From assembly GCA_040274765.1 (NCBI GenBank), contig JBEMAY010000004.1:16361-80360 (forward strand): a stretch of DNA of 64,000 nucleotides, in the 5' to 3' direction. This stretch comes from Psychrobacillus sp040274765 (GTDB lineage Bacteria; Bacillota; Bacilli; Bacillales_A; Planococcaceae). Every line of letters begins with the position of its first letter. The first letter of the stretch is position 1. Both the position numbers and the translations under genes were made by a program. Below are positions 18,798 to 26,866 of the stretch, one piece after another. Under the pieces are notes generated by a model that saw only the letters and a list, made by a program, of their open reading frames with translations, did not search any database and had not been told where the DNA came from.

Positions 18798-20502
18798 GAG
18801 GGCACTGAAAAACTAACGAGTTTTAAAATCTAATTGGTTTTTCAACCAAAAATAAGGCACTTTCTGTTCAATTCGAACGGAAAGTGCCTTATTTCATTGT
18901 CTATTTCTTACTCTTTTTCATTTAGTAGTTTCATGATCCGTTTCAGGTTGACAGCGAATATAGTTGTGGCACCTTGTATTTCCATGCCAAATAAACCCGC
19001 TGATTTTGCCGTTTTATAGCCGTGCGGATTTTTAATCTCACTATTTTTCGCCTCAATTTTATAGCGTTTTTTGGCTAGTTCTTTGAAGGCCTCAGTTTCT
19101 TGGAAGGCCGCTTGTTCTTCATGCCATTTGATTTCAATGAGATGCTATACGTTTTACTTTTCGCACCTTCTGTATAGCAGCCTTCACGCATTGGACAAAC
19201 TTTACATTTTTCGATGTCAAAATAAAAGGTGATTTTTTGATTTTGATTTTCATTTTTCTTTCCAGTCCGTGCTTTTCGAATCGCCATGTGCCCGACTGGG
19301 CACACAAACATACCGGCATCTTTATTAAAATCAAATGCAATTTTTCTTTGACCGTTACCATTTGTGATAACGGGATTTAATTTCGAAATTAATTGAAGTT
19401 CTTCCGATTTGGCGTATTGTAAATTATCTTTGCCTGAATAAGCCGTGTCTCCAATGATCGTCTCGATGTCCATCCCTGTCCCTTTACTTTTCTCTACTAA
19501 TTCTTGAAGATATTGACCATCACTTTTTTCACCAGTTGTTACAATCGCGGCTGTGATAATTCGTTCATCACTCATCGCGATATGCGTTTTGAATCCAAAG
19601 AAAGCCGAGTCTGCCGATTTATGTCCGACACGCGCATCAGGATCTTTTGAATGACCCAACTGTGTATCGTAATCATCGATGACTTCTTTTAAGACATTTA
19701 GTTTTTCTTTCACAGCGGGGATTTGTGCTACTTTTGATTGTGTTTCGACGACTTCCACAACTCGGCGGCAATAATCCAATTCCTCCGTCACTTCATTTGA
19801 AGTTGGCTTTATAGGAAACTTTCCGACCATTTCTTCCTCGAGTTGGTAAACCGTTTTACGCACATTTTTTGATTTTTCTTGTAAAAACTCTTTTGGTGAT
19901 TTTTGATTATAACGAGCTTTTGTGTGAGTTGCATCGACAATAACGGTTTTACTGGTGATAAGCCCTTTTTCCAACGCAATTTCAACCGTCTTTCCAATGA
20001 GTAAATCTAATAGATTCATGTCTTGGAGACGAAGGCGGCGAAATTTTGTAAGAGAACTGGAATCAATGACCTCTTCTTCTGGTGACATATCTAGAAAATA
20101 TTTAAACGACATATCGAATTTTGAACGCTCTACGAGATCGGCATCTGATAGGTCATGTATGGCTTTCAACAGTAAATATTTGAACATACGAATAGGTGGA
20201 ATCGCATTTCTACCATTATCCAAACAATATTTTGATTTTAATTCGTCTAAGATAAATGAAAAATCGACGAGCTCGTTGATTTGGCGAAGCATATTATCTT
20301 TTGGGATAACTAAATCATACAAAGCAATATAAGGGCTCAAATTTAGTGTTTCTTGTTTGGAAATCATGGTTGCGTCACCTCTAGTTAGTTTTACTCATTA
20401 TACTATGATAAGAGGATGTAAGATAAAGAAAAAGCGATTGCGTGAACAGAAATCTGTTCACGCAATCGCTTTAGTAATTTCATTGACTTTTTCAGTGCCC
20501 TC
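18798..20502 (-). mobile_element. IS1182-like insertion sequence (1705 bp)
   Basis: The ends are a perfect 15-base inverted repeat: GAGGGCACTGAAAAA at 18798 and TTTTTCAGTGCCCTC ending at 20502. They are flanked by a 9-base target duplication CCAGATAAT at 18789-18797 and 20503-20511. It carries one transposase gene on the minus strand. The clean ends and intact duplication point to a fairly recent insertion. The family name comes from the transposase type and was not checked against a database. Confidence 0.9.
18908..20367 (-). pseudogene. IS1182-like transposase with a frameshift near its C-terminus
   Basis: The main frame (20367 down to 19075) gives 430 residues with DDE-transposase features: the N-terminal MFKYLLLKAIHDLSD region, TVIVDATHTKARYN, IETIIGDTAYSGKDN, and a CPVGH...CKVCPMREGCYTEG zinc-like segment. 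After TYSIS it runs into unrelated sequence and stops. In the neighbouring frame the expected C-terminus continues (WHEEQAAFQETEAF, then KRYKIEAKNSEIKNPHGY, then FAVNLKRIMKLL) to a stop at 18908. A single-base deletion near 19134-19144 explains this. No slippery heptamer is seen, so programmed frameshifting is unlikely. Confidence 0.85.
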
Positions 20503-20511
20503 CCAGATAAT

Positions 20512-20530
20512 GGCGGGATGTTTTTTATAG
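20512..20530 (+). terminator. yitW terminator, right half
   Basis: CGGGATGTTTTTT at 20514-20526 is the right arm and T-tract. The left arm is on the other side of the insertion element, at 18775. Confidence 0.85.
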
Positions 20531-20532
20531 TT

Positions 20533-20909
20533 AGCTTTGTTAAAATGATTGGTTGATTTTGACTGAAGATTTCTTTCTTATAATAACTGCTGTAAACATT
20601 AAAAAAGGTTCAACTGACTATTAAGAACATAAATAGATTTTGAAATGAGGTTGGGGACAGTTTTTTAGCTTTGCTTATGCTAGTGATTTATTAGAACTTT
20701 ATCGATGCAGTAAAGCCGTGTGCATGTATTGAATGGAGCATTTGCCGGCGACTCCAGTGGGATGGGTGAGACAGATAAGACATCACAACCACGCGCGCTA
20801 GCGATGGGTGGTGGCTTATCGCTCACCCCACGGAAAGCGTCCGGCAAGTGCGGAAAATCAATTCTACTTTCTGATTTAATATAGTTTAACCCTCCCCTTT
20901 TACATAGCC
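20533..20909 (+). repeat. dispersed structured repeat, copy A
   Basis: From AGCTTTGTTAAA to ACATAGCC this stretch matches 42233-42547 in the same direction, with about 55 extra bases near its end. The best-kept core is GACATCACAACCACGCGCG and TGGCTTATCGCT. GGTGAG...GATAAG and CTTATC...CTCACC make a long imperfect hairpin, enclosed by CCGG blocks. It begins right after the yitW terminator tract. No coding frame is seen. Confidence 0.85.
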
Positions 20910-20932
20910 TTATATTTAAGGAATGACAAAAA

Positions 20933-21625
20933 TTAATCTATCCTACAAACGCAAAGAGGACAGCTTTCGCACTGGTTTTCTCTTCTTAACAACTCTAAGT
21001 CGTGGACTGTAATAATCCCTTTATGAAACGAAATGAGACCCTCGTTTTTCATGTCATTCAACATTCGATTGACTACCTCTCTACTCATCGCACATAGGTT
21101 AGCTATTTCCTGATTTGTAAGCGAAAAATTAATTTTAATCTTTCCATCAGGTAATGGTTCACCATACGTGTTACTCAGACGGATTAAAGTGGAATATAGA
21201 GCTCCTTTTTTTCCATAAAGCATTAAATCACGAAACCTTGTCTGATTTTTTGAGTAAATAAGCTGTATATATTTTGTCCACTCCACCATTAATTCTGTAG
21301 AATTTACAAGAAAGTTTTCTAATTTATTTTTTTGTAGCATGAATAGCTGTGTAGACTCCAATGTAAGAGCAGAGAAACTATGGTGGTTATTATCTGCGAA
21401 AACACAAGATTCACCAATACAGTTTTCGGGACCTACTATTCTTAATGTAAGCAACTTTCCAGCTTCTGTATCTTTATTTATAGCAATTGAGCCACTCATT
21501 ATTAAAAATACTTCTTGAGAAAGCTCACCTTCGCTAAAAACTTGGCGATCTTTTTCTAACTTTATAAGAGAGCCATATTGTTTAAATAATGAACTGATAT
21601 TCGGGGATACTAAAGTATGATCCAC
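20933..21625 (-). CDS. fnr: Crp/Fnr family regulator with C-terminal cysteine cluster
   Basis: The 230-residue protein has a cyclic-nucleotide-type sensor barrel (about 20-110), a dimer helix, and a winged helix-turn-helix with SLTNQEIANLCAMSREVVNRML (about 168-190). The tail ENQCESCPLCVCRID carries cysteines 219, 222, 225 and 227. B. subtilis Fnr also binds its 4Fe-4S cluster with C-terminal cysteines, unlike E. coli Fnr, so an oxygen- or NO-sensing role is likely. The spacing differs from that of B. subtilis Fnr, so orthology is inferred. It is divergent from clpB with 141 bases between them. Confidence 0.8.
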   Translation of the reverse strand: MDHTLVSPNISSLFKQYGSLIKLEKDRQVFSEGELSQEVFLIMSGSIAINKDTEAGKLLTLRIVGPENCIGESCVFADNNHHSFSALTLESTQLFMLQKNKLENFLVNSTELMVEWTKYIQLIYSKNQTRFRDLMLYGKKGALYSTLIRLSNTYGEPLPDGKIKINFSLTNQEIANLCAMSREVVNRMLNDMKNEGLISFHKGIITVHDLELLRRENQCESCPLCVCRID

Positions 21626-21689
21626 CTCACCACCACCTTTATATGTACCTATAAATATAGCATAAATGCCTGTACATAATGCTTAATTC

Positions 21690-21719
21690 TTTACAAAATA
21701 TGCTATAAAGATTTATATT
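21690..21719 (+). promoter_or_regulatory. sigma-A promoter of clpB
   Basis: TTTACA at 21690 and TATATT at 21714 are separated by 18 bases and lie just upstream of the CtsR box. Confidence 0.55.
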
Positions 21720-21725
21720 TATATT

Positions 21726-21742
21726 AGTCAATAAAGGTCAAA
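21726..21742 (+). promoter_or_regulatory. CtsR operator upstream of clpB
   Basis: AGTCAATAAAGGTCAAA matches the CtsR direct repeat (A/G)GTCAAA-NAN-(A/G)GTCAAA with a single mismatch. It covers the expected transcription start, a position fit for repression until heat or protein stress. Confidence 0.82.
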
Positions 21743-21766
21743 CTTTTGTGAAATGGAGCTGTTAAT

Positions 21767-23902
21767 ATGCAAATGAACCAACAGGATCAAAAAAGTCCTT
21801 TAGAAACGTACGGACGTAATTTAATACATGCTGTAAAAGATGGCAAAATGGACCCGGTTATCGGCAGAGATCAAGAAATACGAAATGTCATACGAATTCT
21901 ATCTAGAAAAACTAAAAATAATCCAGTCTTGATTGGAGAGCCGGGTGTCGGTAAAACAGCTATAGTAGAGGGATTGGCTCAACGTATTGTCAAAAAAGAT
22001 GTGCCAGAAGGCTTGAAGGACAAAGAAATTTTTGAGCTAGACATGAGCTCGCTCATTGCAGGAGCAAAATATCGCGGAGAATTTGAAGAAAGACTTCAAG
22101 CAGTTCTCAAGCAAATCAAAGAGAGCGAAGGAAAAATCATTTTATTTATCGATGAAATCCACACAATAGTAGGAGCTGGTAAATCAGACGGAGCCATGGA
22201 CGCGGGCAATATGTTAAAGCCAATGCTTGCTCGAGGGGAATTGCACTGTATTGGAGCAACTACGCTAGATGAATATCGTATGCATATCGAAAAGGATCCG
22301 GCATTAGAGCGACGTTTTCAGCAAGTATTAGTGAGAGAGCCTTCTGTCGAAGATACAGTGTCGATCCTTCGAGGGTTAAAGGAGCGTTTTGAATTACACC
22401 ACGGTGTACGTATACACGATCGAGCAATTGTTGCAGCATCCCAGCTTTCTAATCGCTATATCACAGAACGCTTTCTTCCCGACAAGGCGATAGATTTAAT
22501 AGACGAGGCTTGTGCGATGATTCGAACGGAAATAGATTCCATGCCTCAAGAATTGGATGAAGTAACGAGAAGAATGATGCAGCTTCAGATTGAGGAACAA
22601 GCGTTGATGAAGGAAAAGGATGCTGCAAGTAAAAAAAGACTTGAGCAATTGCGTATAGAGCTAGAAGCCTTAGAATTGTCTTCCTCTGATATGCGGAAAA
22701 AATGGGAATCAGAGAAAGAGTCTATCCAAGTAGTTCAAAAAAAGAGAGAGCTATTAGACCGATATCGTAGAGAGCTAGAGGAAGCAGAAAATAAATACGA
22801 TTTAAATAAAGCTGCAGAGTTACGTCATGGAAAGATACCACCTTTAGAAAAAGAGCTCCAAACATACGAAGATGAGATAAACACTGACTATGAGTCACGA
22901 TTGCTTCGAGAAGAGGTAACTGCTGAAGAAATAGCTCTTATTATTTCCAGATGGACAGGTATCCCGGTAACTAAGCTTGTAGAAGGAGAAAGAGAAAAAC
23001 TTCTTCGTCTCAAAGAAACATTGGGAGAACGTGTAGTTGGTCAAGATCAGGCCGTACAATTAGTGACAGAGGCTGTTTGGCGTGCACGAGCTGGTATAAA
23101 AGATCCGAATAAACCGATTGGCTCGTTTCTGTTCTTAGGACCGACTGGTGTAGGTAAGACAGAGCTAGCTAAATCCTTAGCTGCTAACCTGTTTGACTCG
23201 GAGGAGCATTTCATTCGTATAGACATGTCGGAATATATGGAAAAGCATAGCGTATCCCGATTAGTCGGAGCACCTCCTGGATATATAGGCTATGAGGAGG
23301 GTGGTCAGCTAACAGAGGCTGTGCGAAGAAACCCATATTCGGTAGTACTACTAGATGAAATAGAAAAGGCTCATCCAGATGTTGCTAATATTTTGTTACA
23401 GCTGATGGATGATGGAAGGATTACAGATAGTCAGGGGAGAATCGTTAACTTTACAAATACGGTTGTCATTTTGACTTCCAATATAGGCTCTCAATACTTA
23501 TCTAATACAACAGGAGAAGTTTCAGAAACTGATGAGGAGCTGGTTATGACAGCACTTCGCGCACATTTCAAGCCAGAATTATTAAATCGCATGGATGACA
23601 TTATTATGTTCCATTCGTTAACGACTCATCACTTTGAAATGATTGCAAAAAAGTATGTGAAACACTTGCAGAATCGTTTATTAGAGCAGGAAATTACATT
23701 AGAGGTCAAGGAAGATGTCTATACGTGGATCGTGGAAGAGGGAACAGATGCTGCCTATGGCGCTAGACCGCTCAGAAGGTTTATACAGCGATATCTCGAA
23801 ACAGCAGTTGCAAAAATGCTAATTGGAGGCAACGTTCTTCCAGGTAGCACAATGATAGCGAGTATGGAAGATGGCAAGCTAAAAGTGAATAGCGAAGTTT
23901 AA
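21767..23902 (+). CDS. clpB: ClpB-type disaggregase lacking the N-terminal domain
   Basis: This 711-residue Hsp100 ATPase has a first AAA domain (GEPGVGKT near residue 62, then FIDEIHTIVGAG), a long middle coiled-coil domain (about 270-390, with MRKKWESEKE), and a second AAA domain (GPTGVGKTELAKSLA near 460, APPGYIGYEEGG pore loop, VVLLDEIEKAHPD). These segments read as ClpB, not ClpC, ClpE or ClpL. The protein begins at the linker that normally follows the Clp N-domain, so about 150 residues are missing. GGAG precedes the ATG, and upstream is promoter, not coding sequence. It would work with DnaK to resolve aggregates and is likely CtsR-controlled. Confidence 0.9.
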   Translation: MQMNQQDQKSPLETYGRNLIHAVKDGKMDPVIGRDQEIRNVIRILSRKTKNNPVLIGEPGVGKTAIVEGLAQRIVKKDVPEGLKDKEIFELDMSSLIAGAKYRGEFEERLQAVLKQIKESEGKIILFIDEIHTIVGAGKSDGAMDAGNMLKPMLARGELHCIGATTLDEYRMHIEKDPALERRFQQVLVREPSVEDTVSILRGLKERFELHHGVRIHDRAIVAASQLSNRYITERFLPDKAIDLIDEACAMIRTEIDSMPQELDEVTRRMMQLQIEEQALMKEKDAASKKRLEQLRIELEALELSSSDMRKKWESEKESIQVVQKKRELLDRYRRELEEAENKYDLNKAAELRHGKIPPLEKELQTYEDEINTDYESRLLREEVTAEEIALIISRWTGIPVTKLVEGEREKLLRLKETLGERVVGQDQAVQLVTEAVWRARAGIKDPNKPIGSFLFLGPTGVGKTELAKSLAANLFDSEEHFIRIDMSEYMEKHSVSRLVGAPPGYIGYEEGGQLTEAVRRNPYSVVLLDEIEKAHPDVANILLQLMDDGRITDSQGRIVNFTNTVVILTSNIGSQYLSNTTGEVSETDEELVMTALRAHFKPELLNRMDDIIMFHSLTTHHFEMIAKKYVKHLQNRLLEQEITLEVKEDVYTWIVEEGTDAAYGARPLRRFIQRYLETAVAKMLIGGNVLPGSTMIASMEDGKLKVNSEV

Positions 23903-23926
23903 TGATAAGCCATAAAGCTTTCAAAT

Positions 23927-23957
23927 AAAAAACCTCCCTTTAAAAGGGAGGTTTTTT
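23927..23957. terminator. bidirectional terminator between clpB and yjzD
   Basis: AACCTCCCTTTTAAAAGGGAGGTT is a near-perfect hairpin with A-runs and T-runs on both sides, so it can end both convergent genes. Confidence 0.9.
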
Positions 23958-23959
23958 TA

Positions 23960-24148
23960 TTAATGATGTGTAGCTTCTACAGGCTCATCCGGAATTACAG
24001 TAGTAATCAGGATAATTATAATAGCTGCTGGGATAGTCATATAAAGACCATGCATAAAGTTAAAATCAACGCCATTAACAGAACTTACTACATAGTTTAG
24101 CATAGTAACTAAAATAAATGACCAAATAACTGCCATGATATATCGCAT
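23960..24148 (-). CDS. yjzD: YjzD-like (DUF2929) small membrane protein
   Basis: The 62-residue protein has two hydrophobic helices (about 3-22 and 35-52) and the start MRYIMAVIWSFILVTMLNYV typical of DUF2929/YjzD. B. subtilis yjzD also lies a little upstream of fabHA. Its function is unknown. GAGGTG is visible upstream of the ATG. Confidence 0.8.
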   Translation of the reverse strand: MRYIMAVIWSFILVTMLNYVVSSVNGVDFNFMHGLYMTIPAAIIIILITTVIPDEPVEATHH

Positions 24149-24241
24149 ATAATTTTCACCTCAAAAATGAATTTAACTGTAATTATCATAACACATGGTT
24201 GTCCTATACAAAAGAATTATTCTTAACATCCAACAACTATG

Positions 24242-24270
24242 TTGAAAAATGTTCATATATTCGCTATTAT
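24242..24270 (+). promoter_or_regulatory. sigma-A promoter of fabH-fabF
   Basis: TTGAAA at 24242-24247 and TATTAT at 24265-24270 are separated by exactly 17 bases. Confidence 0.75.
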
Positions 24271-24286
24271 TAATACCAGGTACTAA
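24270..24286 (+). promoter_or_regulatory. FapR operator
   Basis: TTAATACCAGGTACTAA is a near-palindrome matching the 17-base FapR site (TTAGTACC...GGTACTAA type). It overlaps the end of the -10 box, fit for repression relieved by malonyl-CoA. Confidence 0.85.
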
Positions 24287-24314
24287 TAATAGATTACAAG
24301 AAAAGAGGAATTTC

Positions 24315-25250
24315 ATGAATGCAGGAATTATAGGTTTAGGAACTTATGCACCTGAGAAGATTTTAACGAATGAAGACCTTGAAAAAAGAATAGATACATC
24401 GGATGAATGGATAAAAACAATGACTGGTATAGAGGAGCGTCGAATAGCTGCTCCTGGAGAAGAAAGTTCACATATGGCTGTAAAGGCAGCTAAGGAAGCA
24501 ATAGAGGATGCAGGAATTTCCCCGGAACAAATAGGACTAATTTTAGTTGCAACAGTAACTCCAGATCGTCCTTTTCCTAGTGTCTCTACGATGATTCAGG
24601 AGCAATTAGGAGCTGTAAATGCAGCCGCAATGGATTTATCTGCCGCTTGTGCTGGGTTCATGTATGGTATTGTTACAGCGAAACAATTTGTAGAGTCTAA
24701 AACGTATTCTCATGTTTTAGTAGTTGGAGTAGAAAAGTTATCTAAGATAACAGACTGGGAAGACCGTAACACTGCTGTCCTCTTTGGTGACGGAGCAGGC
24801 GCTGTTGTTATTGGGGAAGTCTCAGAGGGCAGAGGGATATTATCCTTTGAGCTTGGAGCCAATGGTAGTGGTGGAAAGTACTTATTACAAGATGGACCTT
24901 ACATCACGATGAATGGTAGAGAGGTATTTAAATTTGCTGTTCGCCAAATGGGGGAATCTGCTGTTAATGTTATCGAGAAAGCTGGCTTACAAAAAACAGA
25001 TATTGATTTGTTAATCCCTCATCAAGCGAATATTCGTATTATGGAGGCGTCAAGAGAACGATTAGAACTGCCAGCCGAAAAAATGGCTAAAACCATTCAT
25101 AAATATGGTAATACTTCATCTTCATCTATACCACTAGCTTTAAAAGAAGAAGTGAATAATGGAAAAGTGAAAGATGATGATATTATTGTAATGGTAGGTT
25201 TTGGTGGAGGCTTAACTTGGGGAGCAATAGCGCTTAAATGGGGAAAATAA
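24315..25250 (+). CDS. fabH: beta-ketoacyl-ACP synthase III
   Basis: FabH starts fatty acid synthesis by condensing an acyl-CoA primer with malonyl-ACP. The product of 311 residues begins MNAGIIGLGTYAPE at an ATG preceded by AGAGGAA; the frame continues upstream, but through the promoter. The catalytic triad is visible: Cys112 in AACAGFMYG, His236 in PHQANIRI and Asn266 in YGNTSSSS. fabF follows 27 bases later in the same operon. The upstream FapR box ties it to lipid homeostasis. Confidence 0.95.
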   Translation: MNAGIIGLGTYAPEKILTNEDLEKRIDTSDEWIKTMTGIEERRIAAPGEESSHMAVKAAKEAIEDAGISPEQIGLILVATVTPDRPFPSVSTMIQEQLGAVNAAAMDLSAACAGFMYGIVTAKQFVESKTYSHVLVVGVEKLSKITDWEDRNTAVLFGDGAGAVVIGEVSEGRGILSFELGANGSGGKYLLQDGPYITMNGREVFKFAVRQMGESAVNVIEKAGLQKTDIDLLIPHQANIRIMEASRERLELPAEKMAKTIHKYGNTSSSSIPLALKEEVNNGKVKDDDIIVMVGFGGGLTWGAIALKWGK

Positions 25251-25277
25251 TATAATTTGTCGAAGGGACGGACATAC

Positions 25278-26516
25278 ATGACGAAACGTAGGGTTGTAGT
25301 AACAGGATTAGGTGCCGTAACACCACTAGGTAATGATGTAGAAACAACTTGGGCTGGTATTAAGGCAGGTAAATCAGGTGTTGGAATGCTTACAAGACTT
25401 GATGCATCTTTATTCCCAGCGAAAGTTGCTGCAGAGGTGAAGGATTTTGATATAGAAAAGTATATTGAAAAGAAAGATGCACGGAAAATGGATCGTTTTA
25501 CCCACTATGCTTTAGCTGCTGCAATTATGGCAGTGGAGGACGCCAATTTGACCATCACAGAGGAACTGGGATTACGAACAGGCGTCTGGATCGGTTCAGG
25601 AATTGGTGGAATGGAGACCTATGAGAATCAGTTTCGAGTATTTTTAGAAAAAGGAACGAGAAGGGTCAGTCCGTTCTTTGTTCCAATGATGATTCCTGAT
25701 ATGGCTGCAGGCCAAGTATCTATCCATTTTGGAGCAAAAGCTATAAATTCCTGCACCGTAACGGCGTGTGCATCAGGTACTAACTCTATCGGGGACGCAT
25801 TTAAGGTAATTGAGCGAGGAGATGCAGATGTGATGATTACTGGCGGCGCAGAGTCTCCTATTACTCATATGTCTGTAGCTGGATTTTGCTCCAATACTGC
25901 ACTATCATTAAATACAAATCCTAATACAGCTTCTAAGCCTTTTGATGCTAATCGCGATGGATTTGTTATTGGTGAAGGAGCTGGGATACTTATATTAGAG
26001 GAGTACGAGCATGCAGTTGCTCGTGGTGCTAAAATCTATGCCGAAATAATAGGTTATGGTTCTACTGGAGATGCTCATCATATTACGGCACCCGCACCAG
26101 AAGGTGAGGGGGCAGCTAGAGCGATGAAGCAAGCGCTCGACGATGCAGGATTGTCTCCAGAGAAGGTAAATTATATTAACGCGCATGGAACTAGTACTCC
26201 ATATAACGATCAGTTTGAAACAATGGCAGTAAAAACTGTGTTTGGTGAGCATGCATACAACTTAGCTATGAGTTCTACAAAATCCATGACAGGTCACTTA
26301 CTCGGTGCTGCTGGAGGAGTAGAGGCAATATTTAGTGTATTAGCTCTTCACGAAGGCATCTTACCACCTACAACAAATTTAGAAACACCTGATCCGCTAT
26401 GTGATTTAGACTACGTACCAAATGAGGCTAGAAAAGAAGAAATTGACTATGCGATGAGTAATTCTTTAGGCTTTGGTGGACATAACGCAAGTATATTATT
26501 TAAAAAAGTCAAATAA
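25278..26516 (+). CDS. fabF: beta-ketoacyl-ACP synthase II
   Basis: FabF carries out the chain-elongating condensations of fatty acid synthesis. The 412-residue protein has Cys164 in TACASGTNS and the two histidines in NAHGTSTPYND and STKSMTGHLLGAAGG. I use the ATG at 25278 (MTKRRVVVTGLG), with AAGGGA upstream; an earlier TTG lacks support. A terminator follows, so the operon is fabH-fabF only. Confidence 0.95.
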   Translation: MTKRRVVVTGLGAVTPLGNDVETTWAGIKAGKSGVGMLTRLDASLFPAKVAAEVKDFDIEKYIEKKDARKMDRFTHYALAAAIMAVEDANLTITEELGLRTGVWIGSGIGGMETYENQFRVFLEKGTRRVSPFFVPMMIPDMAAGQVSIHFGAKAINSCTVTACASGTNSIGDAFKVIERGDADVMITGGAESPITHMSVAGFCSNTALSLNTNPNTASKPFDANRDGFVIGEGAGILILEEYEHAVARGAKIYAEIIGYGSTGDAHHITAPAPEGEGAARAMKQALDDAGLSPEKVNYINAHGTSTPYNDQFETMAVKTVFGEHAYNLAMSSTKSMTGHLLGAAGGVEAIFSVLALHEGILPPTTNLETPDPLCDLDYVPNEARKEEIDYAMSNSLGFGGHNASILFKKVK

Positions 26517-26521
26517 ATAAC

Positions 26522-26557
26522 AAAAAATCCATGTTCTGATGAACATGGATTTTTTTT
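26522..26557 (+). terminator. terminator after fabF
   Basis: AAAAAATCCATGTTC and GAACATGGATTTTTT pair perfectly around TGAT and are followed by further T. Confidence 0.92.
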
Positions 26558-26558
26558 G

Positions 26559-26866
26559 CATATCATAGTTCTTTTAGAACAAATATATATTAAAAAATAT
26601 TAAAAAATAAGTGTGTTTTTAAAATATTTTCATACTATTTTTCCATTATTTAGACTAATTAAAACCTTGATATTCCAATGTTTATAATAATTTTTAATAG
26701 TTCTGAATATATTAAATAGACTAAATATATTAAAAATTTATATTGCGCTTGTAATCATCCTGTAATAGACTTTACAAAAGGAGTCAAATAACAGAAAAGT
26801 TTAAATTTTTAATTATCTGTAATTAAATTCTGTAAGAACCTAAAGTTGCTTGAGAGGAGAATCAGT
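26559..26866 (+). other. AT-rich leader upstream of the App operon
   Basis: About 300 very AT-rich bases without a gene. ATAGTTCTGAATATA at 26697-26711 shares its TTCTGAATAT core with the better CodY-like box before oppA, but matches the CodY consensus at only 10 of 15 positions. No terminator or riboswitch fold is evident. Confidence 0.45.

Noticed and set aside
19075..20367. Programmed frameshifting in the IS transposase.
   Set aside because: No slippery heptamer or downstream structure is seen at the junction; a one-base deletion is simpler.
21626..21766. An Fnr-type palindrome in the fnr-clpB gap.
   Set aside because: Only the half site TTTGTGAAAT near 21744 is present; the complementary half is missing.
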